From assembly GCF_000522505.1 (NCBI RefSeq), contig NZ_AZMV01000001.1, positions 372,001 to 436,000 of the forward strand: DNA of 64,000 bases. Direction: 5' to 3'. A program made the position numbers and the translations under genes. Shown one piece after another: positions 20,294 to 28,437 of this stretch. The DNA comes from Bifidobacterium moukalabense DSM 27321 (GTDB lineage Bacteria; Actinomycetota; Actinomycetes; Actinomycetales; Bifidobacteriaceae). The notes beneath the pieces were generated by a model, which saw only the letters and a program-made list of their open reading frames with translations, had not been told where the DNA came from and did not search any database. Numbering within the stretch: the stretch's first letter is position 1; every line of letters begins with the position of its first letter.

Positions 20294-21271
20294 ATGGGTG
20301 CGACTGAAGTGCTCTCTGCATTGGATCGAATCCACGGCACGGTGTCGGTGATCGGCTCCATGAACGCGGACTACACCGTTACCGCGCAACGGCTACCCGG
20401 GCCGGGGGAGACCATCACCGGCGGCCCGCTGCAGCTGCTGCCGGGCGGGAAATCAGGCAATCAGGCCGCTGCGGCCGCACGCATCGGCGCTACCGTGCAG
20501 ATGTTCGGTGCGGTCGGCTCCGACGGCAATGCCGAGTTCCTGCTCGGCGCGCTGGCCGAGGCGGGCGTGAACACCACGCACGTGCGCCGCGTGCTCGGGC
20601 CGAGCGGAACCACCGTGATCACCGTTGACGCAGCCGGCGAAAACACCATCGTGTACTCTCCGGGCTCCAACGCGCAGGTGACCGTTGACTACGTGGAATC
20701 CGTACGTGAGGCGCTCGTGCGTTCCTCCGTGCTCGGACTGTGCCTCGAAAGCCCGATCGAAACGGTGACCGCCGCCGCACGCATCTGCCATGAGGCGGGT
20801 GTGAAGGTGCTGCTCAATGATTCGCCGTTCACGCCGTCGCTGCCGGCCGAGCTGGTGGCCGCCTCCGACATCCTGCTCGTCAACGAACATGAGATGGCGC
20901 AATTGCTCGGCATCGACGAACCCGAGGACGACGATTGGGATGCCTTCGACTGGGGCCATGTTCTGGCCGAAATGCGATCCTTCGGCTTCGAACAGGCGAT
21001 TGTGACATTGGGAGGCGACGGTTCCGTGGTGCTCGACGCCACCGCCGAAAAGCCGATTCAGCGCATCGCGCCGGTTCGCGTGAAGGCCGTCGACACCACC
21101 GGTTGCGGCGACTCCTTCATGGGTACCGTGCTGGCTGGCCTCGCTTCGGACATGACGCTTTCCGAATCCGCGCAGCTCGCCTCGTACGTGTCCGCATATG
21201 CGGCCACCGGTTACGGAGCGCAGGCTTCATACGGCAACGCCGCGCAGATTCGCGAGGCATTCGCCGAGTAG
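20294..21271 (+). CDS. PfkB family carbohydrate kinase, ribokinase-like
   Basis: Phosphorylates a sugar, most likely ribose to ribose 5-phosphate, using ATP. 325 residues from the ATG at 20294, which follows AAGGAGG (20282-20288). Motifs: SMNADYTVTAQRLPGPGET (first PfkB region), GGKSGNQAAAAARIG, GPSGTTVITVDAAGENTIVY and the C-terminal DTTGCGDSFMGTVLAG holding the catalytic Asp. The usual GAGD anion hole reads GCGD here, a small departure. It follows the nucleoside hydrolase by about 190 bp and precedes prs, giving a chain nucleoside to ribose to ribose 5-phosphate to PRPP (inference). A strong hairpin terminator follows. Confidence 0.9.
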   Translation: MGATEVLSALDRIHGTVSVIGSMNADYTVTAQRLPGPGETITGGPLQLLPGGKSGNQAAAAARIGATVQMFGAVGSDGNAEFLLGALAEAGVNTTHVRRVLGPSGTTVITVDAAGENTIVYSPGSNAQVTVDYVESVREALVRSSVLGLCLESPIETVTAAARICHEAGVKVLLNDSPFTPSLPAELVAASDILLVNEHEMAQLLGIDEPEDDDWDAFDWGHVLAEMRSFGFEQAIVTLGGDGSVVLDATAEKPIQRIAPVRVKAVDTTGCGDSFMGTVLAGLASDMTLSESAQLASYVSAYAATGYGAQASYGNAAQIREAFAE

Positions 21272-21853
21272 GCTGGTGCGGCCGCTGGGTTCTGTGGCGG
21301 TCTGGTTCGGCGGCGGCCGGTCTGGTTTTGCGGTGACGCGTGGCTTGGAGTTTACCGATAGTTGCGGTGGCGGACGGTAGTTGCAATTATTCCTGATGAT
21401 TATCGACTTTCGCACAAACACGATTTGCCAAAACGACTGTTTTGGCAAATCGTGTTTTTTGCATGTCCCTTAAATGGCCTCGAAAAACGGATTTCTTGAG
21501 TTAGGGGGTATGAAATTGGCTGTCTGAGACGCGAATAGACCCGTATGGAGTGGAATCCAAGCGCACGATTTTCGAAAGGGTCTTTTCCGAGCAATCGTGC
21601 GCGGCGCACTGCACAATCCGCCCTCTCTGCTTCTCTTCTCCCTTCCTTCTCCTCTTTTCTTACTTCCCTTATTCTCTTTATCCTCCTGCCATCCTTATCT
21701 TTTCCTTTCCCTCCTTTCTCCTTTCTCTCATTCTCCTTATCCTCCTGCCATAACACTTTGGTGGGGCGAACCATCCGCGTGCGGCATGGGCACCCGCATT
21801 GTTATATTTGAATTTGGCTTAAATTCACGCACCCGTATATTGGAAGGCGAAGC
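21272..21853. other. Gene-free region before prs with polypyrimidine tract
   Basis: 580 bp with the kinase terminator (21416-21463), then at about 21619-21748 a stretch that is over 90 percent C/T on the plus strand. Two diverged 59-bp units end in the same TTATCCTCCTGCCAT (21678-21692 and 21737-21751). Frames through it encode only low-complexity Ser/Leu or Lys/Glu strings and are not genes. The prs promoter probably lies at about 21800-21840 (TTATATTTGAATT). Confidence 0.6.
21416..21463 (+). terminator. Rho-independent terminator, 19-bp perfect stem
   Basis: A perfect 19-bp inverted repeat (21416-21434 with 21439-21457) with a GACT loop, followed by further Ts. It ends the kinase transcript. 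The A-rich left arm could also let it act on the opposite strand. Confidence 0.85.
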
Positions 21854-22867
21854 ATGTCGGCGATTCTCGAAGGCACCCCGGATAAGAAACTGGCTTTGGT
21901 GACGGGTCGCGCGTACCCCGAACAGGCCGAGGAAACCGCGAAGTACCTTGGCACCCATGTGCTTGAGACCACCTCATATGATTTTGCCAATGGTGAGATG
22001 TACGTGCGCTACACCGAACCGGTGCGCGGCGCCGACGTGTTCGTGATGCAGGCGCACACCATGCCGATCAACAAGTGGATCATGGAACAGCTCATTATGG
22101 TCGACGCCCTGAAGCGCGCCTCCGCCCGTTCCATCACCGTGGTCGCGCCGTTCCTTGGCTATTCCCGTCAGGACAAGAAGCATCAGGGTCGCGAACCCAT
22201 TACCGCACGTCTGATTTTCGACCTGTTCCAAGCCGCCGGTGCCGACCGCATCATGACGGTCGACCTGCATGCCGCTCAGGAGCAGGGCTTCTTCGATGGC
22301 CCGGTCGACCATCTCACCGCCATGCCGGTGCTGATCGACTACGTGCGCAACAACATGCCGCTGGAGAACACCACCATCGTGTCCCCGGACGCCGGCCGCA
22401 TCAAGGTTTCCGAACAGTGGGCCGCCAAGCTCGGCGGTCTGCCGCTCGCATTCATCCATAAGACCCGCGACACCACACGCCCGAACCATGCGGTCGCGCA
22501 CGGCATCATCGGCGAGGTCAAGGGCCGCGAATGCGTGGTCGTCGATGACATCATCGATACCGCCGGCACCATCTGCGAGGCAGTGCGCACCCTGCGCGAG
22601 GCTGGTGCGAAGTCGGTGACCCTGGTCGCCACGCACGGCCTGCTTTCCGGCCCGGCCGTGGAACGTCTGCGTGATTGCGGTGCCAGGGAGATCGTGCTTA
22701 CGGACACCGTGCCGGTTCCGGAAGAGAAGCGTCTGCCGAACATGACCGTGCTGTCCGCCGCGCCGCTGTTGGCCGCCGGCATCCGTTCCGTATTCGAATC
22801 CGGTTCGGTCTCCACGCTGCTTAACGGATTGCCTGAAGACATGCGTCCGCGCAGCATCTATGCATGA
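21854..22867 (+). CDS. prs: Ribose-phosphate pyrophosphokinase (PRPP synthetase)
   Basis: Makes PRPP from ribose 5-phosphate and ATP for nucleotide, His and Trp synthesis. 337 residues. NGEMYVRYTEPVRGADVFVM, the catalytic flexible-loop region GYSRQDKKHQGREPI, TVDLHAAQEQGFF (divalent metal His) and the PRPP loop VVVDDIIDTAGTI are all intact. GGAAGGCGA precedes the ATG. A 10-bp stem terminator follows at 22893. It is a single-gene unit next to a ribose-releasing salvage pair. The long polypyrimidine leader upstream is unusual. Confidence 0.97.
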   Translation: MSAILEGTPDKKLALVTGRAYPEQAEETAKYLGTHVLETTSYDFANGEMYVRYTEPVRGADVFVMQAHTMPINKWIMEQLIMVDALKRASARSITVVAPFLGYSRQDKKHQGREPITARLIFDLFQAAGADRIMTVDLHAAQEQGFFDGPVDHLTAMPVLIDYVRNNMPLENTTIVSPDAGRIKVSEQWAAKLGGLPLAFIHKTRDTTRPNHAVAHGIIGEVKGRECVVVDDIIDTAGTICEAVRTLREAGAKSVTLVATHGLLSGPAVERLRDCGAREIVLTDTVPVPEEKRLPNMTVLSAAPLLAAGIRSVFESGSVSTLLNGLPEDMRPRSIYA

Positions 22868-22892
22868 TTCATGATTGGTGACCTATGTGACG

Positions 22893-22919
22893 AAGCCTCG
22901 CCTTTGCGGCGGGGCTTTT
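22893..22919 (+). terminator. Rho-independent terminator of prs
   Basis: A 10-bp stem (AAGCCTCGCC with GGCGGGGCTT, 22893-22902 / 22908-22917) with a TTTGC loop and a TTTTC tail. Confidence 0.8.
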
Positions 22920-23049
22920 CGATTGAAGCCGGATTCCTCGCTCGGCCTTTCCCCTTTCCTTTTTTCGGGACATGAAAGCCGTCAACCCCTTTGCTTGGGG
23001 AGCGGAAAAAAAGGAGGACTCGTCTGGGTGTCGGGATATGCTAAACAGG

Positions 23050-23079
23050 TTGTCTGAAATGTATCTCTATACCTTATAT
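23050..23079 (+). promoter_or_regulatory. Probable promoter of the rpsF operon
   Basis: TTGTCT at 23050-23055 and TTATAT at 23074-23079 with an 18-bp spacer, about 78 bp upstream of the rpsF ATG. A hairpin (23115-23133) lies in the leader between it and the AAGGAGG ribosome site. Confidence 0.5.
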
Positions 23080-23156
23080 ATGGATGCGTGAAGGCAGTAC
23101 GCATACACACTCCTGCCGTGGAAAGTCCATGGCCGATAGTCCGAAGGAGGTGGGTG

Positions 23157-23444
23157 ATGTCTGCGCATAAGTACGAACTGATGTTCATTGCCGATCCCGA
23201 GCTGGATGAGCGCGGTCTGAAGAAGCTGACCGAGCAGTATCTGGAAACTGTCACCAAGGAAGGCGGTGACGTCGAGAACATCGACATCTGGGGCCGCCGC
23301 AAGCTTGCCTATGAGATCGATGGCAAGACCGAAGGCAACTACGTCGTGGTCAACTACTTCGCTGATCCGACCACCAGCGACGAACTCGATCGTCTGCTGA
23401 ACCTGAACGAATCCGTCATTCGCACGAAGATTCTTCGCAAGTAA
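23157..23444 (+). CDS. rpsF: 30S ribosomal protein S6
   Basis: 95 residues, full length: MSAHKYELMFIADPELDERG, DIWGRRKLAYEI, EGNYVVVNYF and NESVIRTKILRK. AAGGAGG (23144-23150) fixes the ATG at 23157; the frame is open further upstream, but that part is not S6-like. S6 binds S18 and the central domain of 16S rRNA in the small subunit platform. First gene of the conserved rpsF-ssb-rpsR-rplI operon. The leader may carry the S6:S18 autoregulatory site known from other bacteria, but I can only see a small hairpin. Confidence 0.97.
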   Translation: MSAHKYELMFIADPELDERGLKKLTEQYLETVTKEGGDVENIDIWGRRKLAYEIDGKTEGNYVVVNYFADPTTSDELDRLLNLNESVIRTKILRK

Positions 23445-23488
23445 GTAATTTCAAGCTTTTCAAGCTGCACAAGTAAGTAGGTAACGTC

Positions 23489-24145
23489 ATGGCAGGCGAA
23501 ACGATTATCACCGTGGTGGGCAACCTCACGGCTGATCCTGAAATCCGTACCACTGGCAACGGTGCATCCGTGGCCAGCTTCACGATTGCCTCCACTCCGC
23601 GCACCTGGAACCGTAACTCGAACCAGTTCGAAGACGGTCAGGCCCTGTTCATGCGCTGCTCCGCGTGGCGCGACATGGCCGAGCACTGTGCGCAGAGCCT
23701 GTCGAAGGGCATGCGCGTCATCGCGCAGGGCCGTCTGCAGCAGCGTTCCTATCAGGCGCAGGACGGCTCTCAGCGTACCGTCGTCGAGATGCAGGTCGAT
23801 GAAATCGGCCCGTCCCTGCGCTACGCGACCGCCCAGGTTACGCGTACCTCCAGCGCCAGTGGCCATGCCGGCAATCGTGGCGGCAGTGGCTTCACCGGTA
23901 ACAACGGAGGCTATGCGAACAATAATGGTGGCTTCGGCGGCAACGCCGGCGGCTACCAGGGCGGTGCCGGGTATTCCGGCGGCGCAGGCTATCAGGGCGG
24001 GGCTTCCGCTCCCGCCAACGCCGCGCCCGCCGCAGCACCGGCTTCCGACCCGTGGGGCAGCGCGGATTCTTCCGCAGCGTCCTTCGGATCCTTCGGCGCC
24101 AGCTCCTCCGAATTCGGAGGCAACGACGGCGAGCCGGAATTCTAA
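23489..24145 (+). CDS. ssb: Single-stranded DNA-binding protein
   Basis: 218 residues. The N-terminal OB-fold (about 1-115) shows [50 protein letters not shown] and [18 protein letters not shown] long Gly/Asn/Ala-rich linker (about 120-200) is followed by the acidic tail ending in EPEF, a variant of the usual DDEIPF protein-interaction tip. It covers single-stranded DNA in replication, repair and recombination. It sits between rpsF and rpsR in the standard operon, 44 bp after rpsF. A GTAGGTAACGTC leader precedes the ATG. Confidence 0.96.
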   Translation: MAGETIITVVGNLTADPEIRTTGNGASVASFTIASTPRTWNRNSNQFEDGQALFMRCSAWRDMAEHCAQSLSKGMRVIAQGRLQQRSYQAQDGSQRTVVEMQVDEIGPSLRYATAQVTRTSSASGHAGNRGGSGFTGNNGGYANNNGGFGGNAGGYQGGAGYSGGAGYQGGASAPANAAPAAAPASDPWGSADSSAASFGSFGASSSEFGGNDGEPEF

Positions 24146-24183
24146 GCTGAAAAGCAACCCCAGATTTTAAGGAGAACATCAAG

Positions 24184-24432
24184 ATGTCACGCAAGAGGCC
24201 GCAGCCGCCGGTCAAGCCGTTTAAGAAGAAGCCGAATCCACTGAAGGCCGCCAAGATCACCGAGATCGATTACAAGGACGTCGCCCTGCTGCGCAAGTTC
24301 ATTTCCGATCGCGGCAAGATCCGCTCCCGTCGTATCACCGGTGTGACCGTGCAGGAACAGCGCAAGATCTCGAAGGCGATCAAGAACGCCCGCGAGATGG
24401 CTCTGCTGCCGTACGCCACTTCCGGCCGCTGA
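24184..24432 (+). CDS. rpsR: 30S ribosomal protein S18
   Basis: 82 residues. Basic N-terminus ([19 protein letters not shown]), then [37 protein letters not shown] and [10 protein letters not shown], all typical of S18. No CXXC zinc motif, so it is the zinc-independent form. AAGGAGAAC precedes the ATG. Partner of S6 in the small subunit and cotranscribed with it. Confidence 0.97.
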   Translation: MSRKRPQPPVKPFKKKPNPLKAAKITEIDYKDVALLRKFISDRGKIRSRRITGVTVQEQRKISKAIKNAREMALLPYATSGR

Positions 24433-24451
24433 TCTTAGAGAGGTTTGAACA

Positions 24452-24898
24452 ATGGCTGAAACTAAGGTTATTCTTACCAAGTCCGTCACCAACCTGGGCC
24501 ACCCGGGCGATGTGGTGACCGTCAAGGCCGGCTATGCCCGCAACTACCTGCTCCCGCAGGGCCTGGGCTTCGCCTGGACCAAGGGCGCCGCGGCTCAGAT
24601 CGAGTCCATGAAGCGCGCTCGTCTGGCCAAGGCCGTCGCCACCCGCGAAGAGGCCGTTGCCGCCAAGGAACTGATCGAGGGCACCACCGTCGAAATCGCA
24701 GCCAAGGTCTCCGAGTCCGGCAAGCTGTTCGGCGGCATCTCCGCTGAGAAGATCGCCATCGCGCTGTCTTCCAAGGTCGAGGTCAATCCGAAGAACATCA
24801 CCGTTGAGCCGATCAAGACCACCGGTGACTTCCCGGCGACCGTCGCTCTGCACCCGGAAATCACCGCCTCCTTCTTCGTGAAGGTCGTCGCTGAGTGA
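24452..24898 (+). CDS. rplI: 50S ribosomal protein L9
   Basis: 148 residues with the L9 signature [20 protein letters not shown] near the N-terminus, a long central helix (residues about 40-75) and the C-terminal domain with [11 protein letters not shown] and [24 protein letters not shown] precedes the ATG by a few bases. Last gene of the rpsF operon. Two small hairpins follow, then a strong terminator. Confidence 0.97.
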   Translation: MAETKVILTKSVTNLGHPGDVVTVKAGYARNYLLPQGLGFAWTKGAAAQIESMKRARLAKAVATREEAVAAKELIEGTTVEIAAKVSESGKLFGGISAEKIAIALSSKVEVNPKNITVEPIKTTGDFPATVALHPEITASFFVKVVAE

Positions 24899-24981
24899 TT
24901 TCGGCCCTGTTCGCCATGGCTAGGGTCTTGCCTGACCATGGTGAATGACTTCAGACTGTACGTCTGAGCTTAAGCATTGGG

Positions 24982-25018
24982 AATCCCCCTGCACCACTGT
25001 GGAGCAGGGGGATTTTCG
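24982..25018 (+). terminator. Rho-independent terminator of rpsF operon
   Basis: AATCCCCCTGC (24982-24992) pairs with GCAGGGGGATT (25004-25014), 11 bp, followed by TTC and a short T-rich tail. Confidence 0.85.
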
Positions 25019-25176
25019 TTAGGACCGACATCTAATTTGTGAAGAAATCGTAATTACTGAAGTATGAGCAACTCATAGGGACGGTCTCATTCGTAGATCC
25101 CGCTGATCATCCATGGTAATGGGATTGCCGATAATCGCTGGAATTCCGCGATTCTGCATTTGCGACACGCCGAGAG

Positions 25177-25204
25177 TTGCATTTGATTCGATTCTGAGTA
25201 TATT
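25177..25204 (+). promoter_or_regulatory. Probable tRNA-Lys promoter
   Basis: TTGCAT (25177-25182), a 16-bp spacer and TATATT (25199-25204), about 42 bp before the tRNA 5' end. Confidence 0.55.
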
Positions 25205-25246
25205 TACTTCTCGTGCTCAGCGAGAACAAATCCTCGCAAGACCAAC

Positions 25247-25320
25247 GCCCCTTTAGCTCAGTTGGTTAGAGCAGCTGACTCTTAATCAGCGTGTCCAGGG
25301 TTCGAATCCCTGAGGGGGCA
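25247..25320 (+). tRNA. tRNA-Lys (CTT anticodon)
   Basis: 74-nt cloverleaf. Acceptor GCCCCTT pairs with AGGGGGC (one G-T), discriminator A at 25320. D arm AGCTCAGTTGGTTAGAGC, anticodon arm CTGACTCTTAATCAG with anticodon CTT, T arm with GGTTCGAATCC. CCA is not encoded. No integrase lies nearby, so I see no sign that this tRNA serves as an attachment site. Confidence 0.95.
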
Positions 25321-25325
25321 CAGCA

Positions 25326-25362
25326 AAACCCTTGGAATCGTTAGGTTCCAAGGGTTTCTTCG
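25326..25362 (+). terminator. Terminator of tRNA-Lys
   Basis: AAACCCTTGGAA (25326-25337) pairs with TTCCAAGGGTTT (25346-25357), followed by CTTCG. Confidence 0.85.
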
Positions 25363-25502
25363 TTTTCCGTCACAACCCATTCCGGTAACACTGGCAACAG
25401 CGCAAGAGCATGCCTATCAGGCCGATAGCGCCCTTTATCCGTCCCGGGCATCCGTCATGGCCGCCGCCCGGCAATGAGCCCGGCCTCAACCGCCCTCAAA
25501 TG

Positions 25503-25542
25503 CCTGTGGGGCGTGCCTGCATGATGCGAGCACGCCCCACAG
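25503..25542. terminator. 14-bp inverted repeat downstream of the surface protein gene
   Basis: CCTGTGGGGCGTGC (25503-25516) and GCACGCCCCACAGG (25529-25542) form a perfect stem with a 12-nt loop, 24 bp past the stop of the leftward gene. There is no T tract, so it may act with Rho or as a 3' end stabiliser. Confidence 0.6.
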
Positions 25543-25565
25543 GGAATGAAGGAACTTTATAATGT

Positions 25566-26705
25566 TCAGTTCATGCGACGACGCACGAGAACAAGGGCTC
25601 CACCTGCCACAAGAGCGATCACGGCCACAATCGCGAGGATGGTGACGTTGCTGCCGGTATTCGACAGGCTCTTGGTCTGGGGCTGGGTGGTGGTCGCCTT
25701 GGTCGACTTCTGCGGCGTCTTCTCCAGCGGCTTCACCGGAGTATTCTGCTCAGGTGTGGTCGGAGTCGTCGGAGTGGTCGGCGTGGTCGGCGTCGTCGGC
25801 TGAGACGGCGTCGGCGTCGGCGTCTGGGTCTTCTGGTTGACCATGGTCAGGCTGACCGGTGGGGTGGCCTGATGGAATTGGGTGGCCAGCAGATTCTGAT
25901 ATCGATCGTTGGACGCCTTATAGATGTCCAGGGTCTGCCCCGAAGGAATGTCCGCCGTGCTGTCAACCAGCGCCTGGACGGCGGCGGAATAGGGGTGCGG
26001 CACGACCGGACGGGAGTCGGTGTAGTACCAGATCGCATACTGGGTCGCATCTGCGAACTCCCGGTCGGTCAGATTGTACTGCTGCTGGATACCTGCATTG
26101 TTGTTCGGATATCCGTTGTACAGCACGCGCAGCACGTCCTGATACAGGTCGGTGCCGGGGCGTGCGCGCTCGGCAAGCTGGCTGAACGCGTCGGCCGAAC
26201 CTTCGATCCTCGTGTAGTCCAGTCCTCCCGTCGGGCTGGACTTCCGCAGATTGAAGCAGTACACGGGGGTGACTGTCTTGGAGGCGTCCTTCGACACGAG
26301 CGCACTCGAAGTCAGCGCGCCACCTGCCTGGAAGGTGTAGTCCGTCGGAGTGGTGTCTTCGGGAGCCTTGACGGTAAACGGCTGGTCGGCCGCCTTGTCA
26401 TATCCCTCAGGGGCCGTGGTCTCCGTAAGCGTGTAGTCGCCTGCGGTCAGGTTGGTGGTATGCACGGTGCCGTCTGAGGTCCATTCGTCGTCGGTGACGG
26501 TTGCGCCATTGGCGTCCTTGTGGGAGATTCGCAGCTGCGCACCCTTGAGCGCGGCACCGTCGGCGTCGACCTTCGACACCTGTACCGGCACGGTGGGATT
26601 GCCGTCCGCATGCGCCAGGGCGGAGGAGAATACGCCCATGAGCATGATCGCCGCGACGGCGACCAGAGCGGATAGGATGCGTGTTCGATTTCTGATTGTT
26701 CTCAT
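25566..26705 (-). CDS. Thioester-domain (TQXA) surface protein with LPXTG-like anchor
   Basis: 379 residues. A signal peptide (about 1-33) is followed by a Cna_B-like domain (about 36-115: VQVSKVDADGAALKGAQLRI, LTAGDYTLTETTAPEGYD) and a thioester domain. The latter's likely Cys150 (VYCFNLRK) and Gln222 (TQYAIWYYTD) can form an internal Cys-Gln thioester, as in streptococcal Cpa-type adhesins (known family chemistry). A Pro/Thr-rich linker (about 292-318) and a C-terminal LSNTG motif, hydrophobic helix and RRRMN tail complete a sortase-type cell wall signal, although the second residue is Ser rather than Pro. GAGAGGG precedes the ATG. It stands alone, about 6 kb from the pilus island. It could be a lone adhesin or a pilus-tip subunit (inference). 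Confidence 0.85.
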   Translation of the reverse strand: MRTIRNRTRILSALVAVAAIMLMGVFSSALAHADGNPTVPVQVSKVDADGAALKGAQLRISHKDANGATVTDDEWTSDGTVHTTNLTAGDYTLTETTAPEGYDKAADQPFTVKAPEDTTPTDYTFQAGGALTSSALVSKDASKTVTPVYCFNLRKSSPTGGLDYTRIEGSADAFSQLAERARPGTDLYQDVLRVLYNGYPNNNAGIQQQYNLTDREFADATQYAIWYYTDSRPVVPHPYSAAVQALVDSTADIPSGQTLDIYKASNDRYQNLLATQFHQATPPVSLTMVNQKTQTPTPTPSQPTTPTTPTTPTTPTTPEQNTPVKPLEKTPQKSTKATTTQPQTKSLSNTGSNVTILAIVAVIALVAGGALVLVRRRMN

Positions 26706-27635
26706 AGTACCCTCTCGTAGTTCAATCTCGGGAGAGCAGGAAAACCATTAAACCGGATTTTTTCCGATTATAAGGAGAAAATCCTGCATCTCGCCTTTCT
26801 CAGGGTACCTATACGTGTAGTTTTTCCCCCGAATCCTCTGCCTGCGGGCGCAAGCTGAAAGGTTGCATAAGATGTCGGACGAATTTTCTGACAGAACCCT
26901 TCCATCCGTCACCCTCTTTGAAGCGACGAAAATCGGCGAATGAATAACTGTATGCTGACTGCATCCAAACTGAAACCCGCGAAACCCAATCGCGCCGGCG
27001 GCGGCGACGCTTCTCATGATCCGATCGAACGAGATGATTCCTTCTAGGGGCTATCTAGGGGTTTCACGCGGCTTGTCGTATTGAAAAACCGTACTTTCGC
27101 ACATCCTCTCTCAGTTCCTGGGCGGAGGCGACGGAGTCGCGCACCTCTTCCGCGATAGATAGTGCGTGGGCGCGGGACATGCCGATTCCGGCACCAATTG
27201 CGGTAAGGTCCTTCGCAGTGTTCCGTCGCACACTTTATGACGGCTTTGATGCCATCTCCCGGCATTGGCTGATTAGGCAAATCAAATATGTTCATATTTT
27301 GGCAATATGTAGTGTCTTTAGCCAATATTGCGCATATGTGCGTACATTCTTTGAGCGGTACCACAGGACGTCGCTCCTGCTATCAAGCCCCCTGACGATA
27401 CTGGCATGCATCTTCTTGTCAATCCCGATCTTGACCCCGGCCCTCCCGCTTGCAAGGGTGGTAAGTGAGCGCTCGATGCGATTCCGGAGTACGATTCTCG
27501 TAATTTTTGGGGTGACTCATCCGCCGGCCCGAAATGACATGGGTGGGAGTAGTATTTTGCCCTGTTGTCCGCTTAGAGCGGAATCGCAATCAACCTTTCG
27601 CCAACGCGAGAAGAAGCAATTAAGAGGAAGACGAA
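26706..27635. other. Gene-poor, apparently degraded region
   Basis: 930 bp without an intact gene. The minus strand carries a short frame-broken remnant (27064-27295). Another minus-strand stretch at about 27365-27480 reads as a plausible protein fragment (RIERSLTTLASGRAGVKIG) without start or stop context. The rest gives no signal. The promoter and ribosome site (AAGAGGAAG) of the aquaporin gene are at its right end. Confidence 0.5.
27064..27295 (-). pseudogene. Short degraded gene, possibly HipA C-terminal remnant
   Basis: Reading leftward from ATG 27295 gives NIFDLPNQPMPGDGIKAVI. After a one-base frame change near 27228 it continues as SVRRNTAKDLTAIGAGIGMS, ALSIAEEVRDSVASAQELRE and KYGFSIRQAA, ending at 27064. 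The helical A-rich tail with EEVRDSV resembles the C-terminus of HipA-type kinases, but the similarity is from memory and weak. There is no kinase core and no HipB partner. Treat as an unidentified remnant. Confidence 0.3.
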
Positions 27636-28367
27636 GTGGAATACTCACTCTTTACCAAACTTGCCGCTGAATTCGTCGGCACCGCCGTGCTGATGGTCTT
27701 CGGCAACGGCGCCGTCGCCAACGCGGAGCTGAAGAACACCAAGGGCTATCGCGCCGGCTGGCTGAACATCGCCATGGGCTACGGTTTCGGCGTCATGTTC
27801 CCGGTGCTTATGTTCGGTGGCGTCTCCGGCGCGCACATCAACCCGGCCATGACCCTTGCCCAGGCCATCAACGGCATGTTCCCGTGGGGTCAGGTGCTGC
27901 CGTACATCATCGCCCAGCTGCTGGGTGCCATCGCCGGCCAGCTCATCGTGTACATCACCTACTGGCCGCACTACAAGGACACCGAAGACGCCAACGCCAT
28001 TCTCGGCACCTTCTGCACCACCGATGCCCACAACGACCGCATCAACTACTTCGTCAACGAGTTCTTCGGCACCCTCATGCTGGTACTCGGCGCACTGTGC
28101 TGCCTTGAAATGCCGTGGGGCAAGGCGGATCATGCCGCAGCCTCCATCGTGGTCGGCTTCATCGTATGGGGTCTCGTGACCTCCATGGGCGGCCCGACCG
28201 GTCCTGGCCTGAATCCGGCCCGTGATCTCATGCCGCGCCTGCTGCACGCCATCCTGCCGATTCCGCACAAGGGCTCCTCCCGTTGGGGCGAGGCTTGGAT
28301 TCCGGTTGTGGCGCCGATCGTCGGCGCAATCGTCGGCGCGTTCCTCTTCAAGTCGTTGTTCGCCTGA
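27636..28367 (+). CDS. Aquaglyceroporin / MIP family channel
   Basis: 243-residue membrane channel for glycerol or water. Six hydrophobic segments and two half-helices with the NPA motifs: GGVSGAHINPAMTLAQAING in the first half and GPGLNPARDLMPR in the second. The Asp after NPAR is typical of glycerol-facilitating members. GTG start after AAGAGGAAG. An exact 12-bp stem terminator follows. There is no glycerol kinase beside it, so the physiological solute is open; small neutral solutes are likely. Confidence 0.92.
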   Translation: MEYSLFTKLAAEFVGTAVLMVFGNGAVANAELKNTKGYRAGWLNIAMGYGFGVMFPVLMFGGVSGAHINPAMTLAQAINGMFPWGQVLPYIIAQLLGAIAGQLIVYITYWPHYKDTEDANAILGTFCTTDAHNDRINYFVNEFFGTLMLVLGALCCLEMPWGKADHAAASIVVGFIVWGLVTSMGGPTGPGLNPARDLMPRLLHAILPIPHKGSSRWGEAWIPVVAPIVGAIVGAFLFKSLFA

Positions 28368-28382
28368 TTTCGACTATGCTTG

Positions 28383-28416
28383 AAGGTCCGTGGACAATCG
28401 TCCGCGGACCTTTCTC
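28383..28416 (+). terminator. Terminator of the aquaporin gene
   Basis: AGGTCCGTGGAC (28384-28395) and GTCCGCGGACCT (28400-28411), one G-T pair, loop AATC, then TTCTC. Confidence 0.8.
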
Positions 28417-28437
28417 ATATTGCGGGAAGGAGTCAGG

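Larger units (their letters stand above)
24899..25246. other. Gap between rplI and tRNA-Lys
   Basis: 348 bp without a protein gene. It contains a hairpin at 24909-24947 (CCATGG arms), another around 24951-24968 (TCAGAC/GTCTGA), the rplI terminator and the tRNA promoter. Nothing else is recognisable. Confidence 0.6.

Noticed and set aside
21545..21811. Short proteins encoded in the polypyrimidine tract
   Set aside because: Translations are low-complexity Ser/Leu/Phe (plus) or Lys/Glu/Arg (minus), with no ribosome site; explained by base composition.
25247..25560. tRNA-Lys as an integration site for a mobile element
   Set aside because: No integrase, no repeat of the tRNA 3' end downstream within the window, and the next gene is an ordinary surface protein.
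27179..27670. 163-codon plus-strand frame before the aquaporin gene
   Set aside because: It overlaps the aquaporin start out of frame, shows no family features, and runs opposite a better minus-strand remnant.
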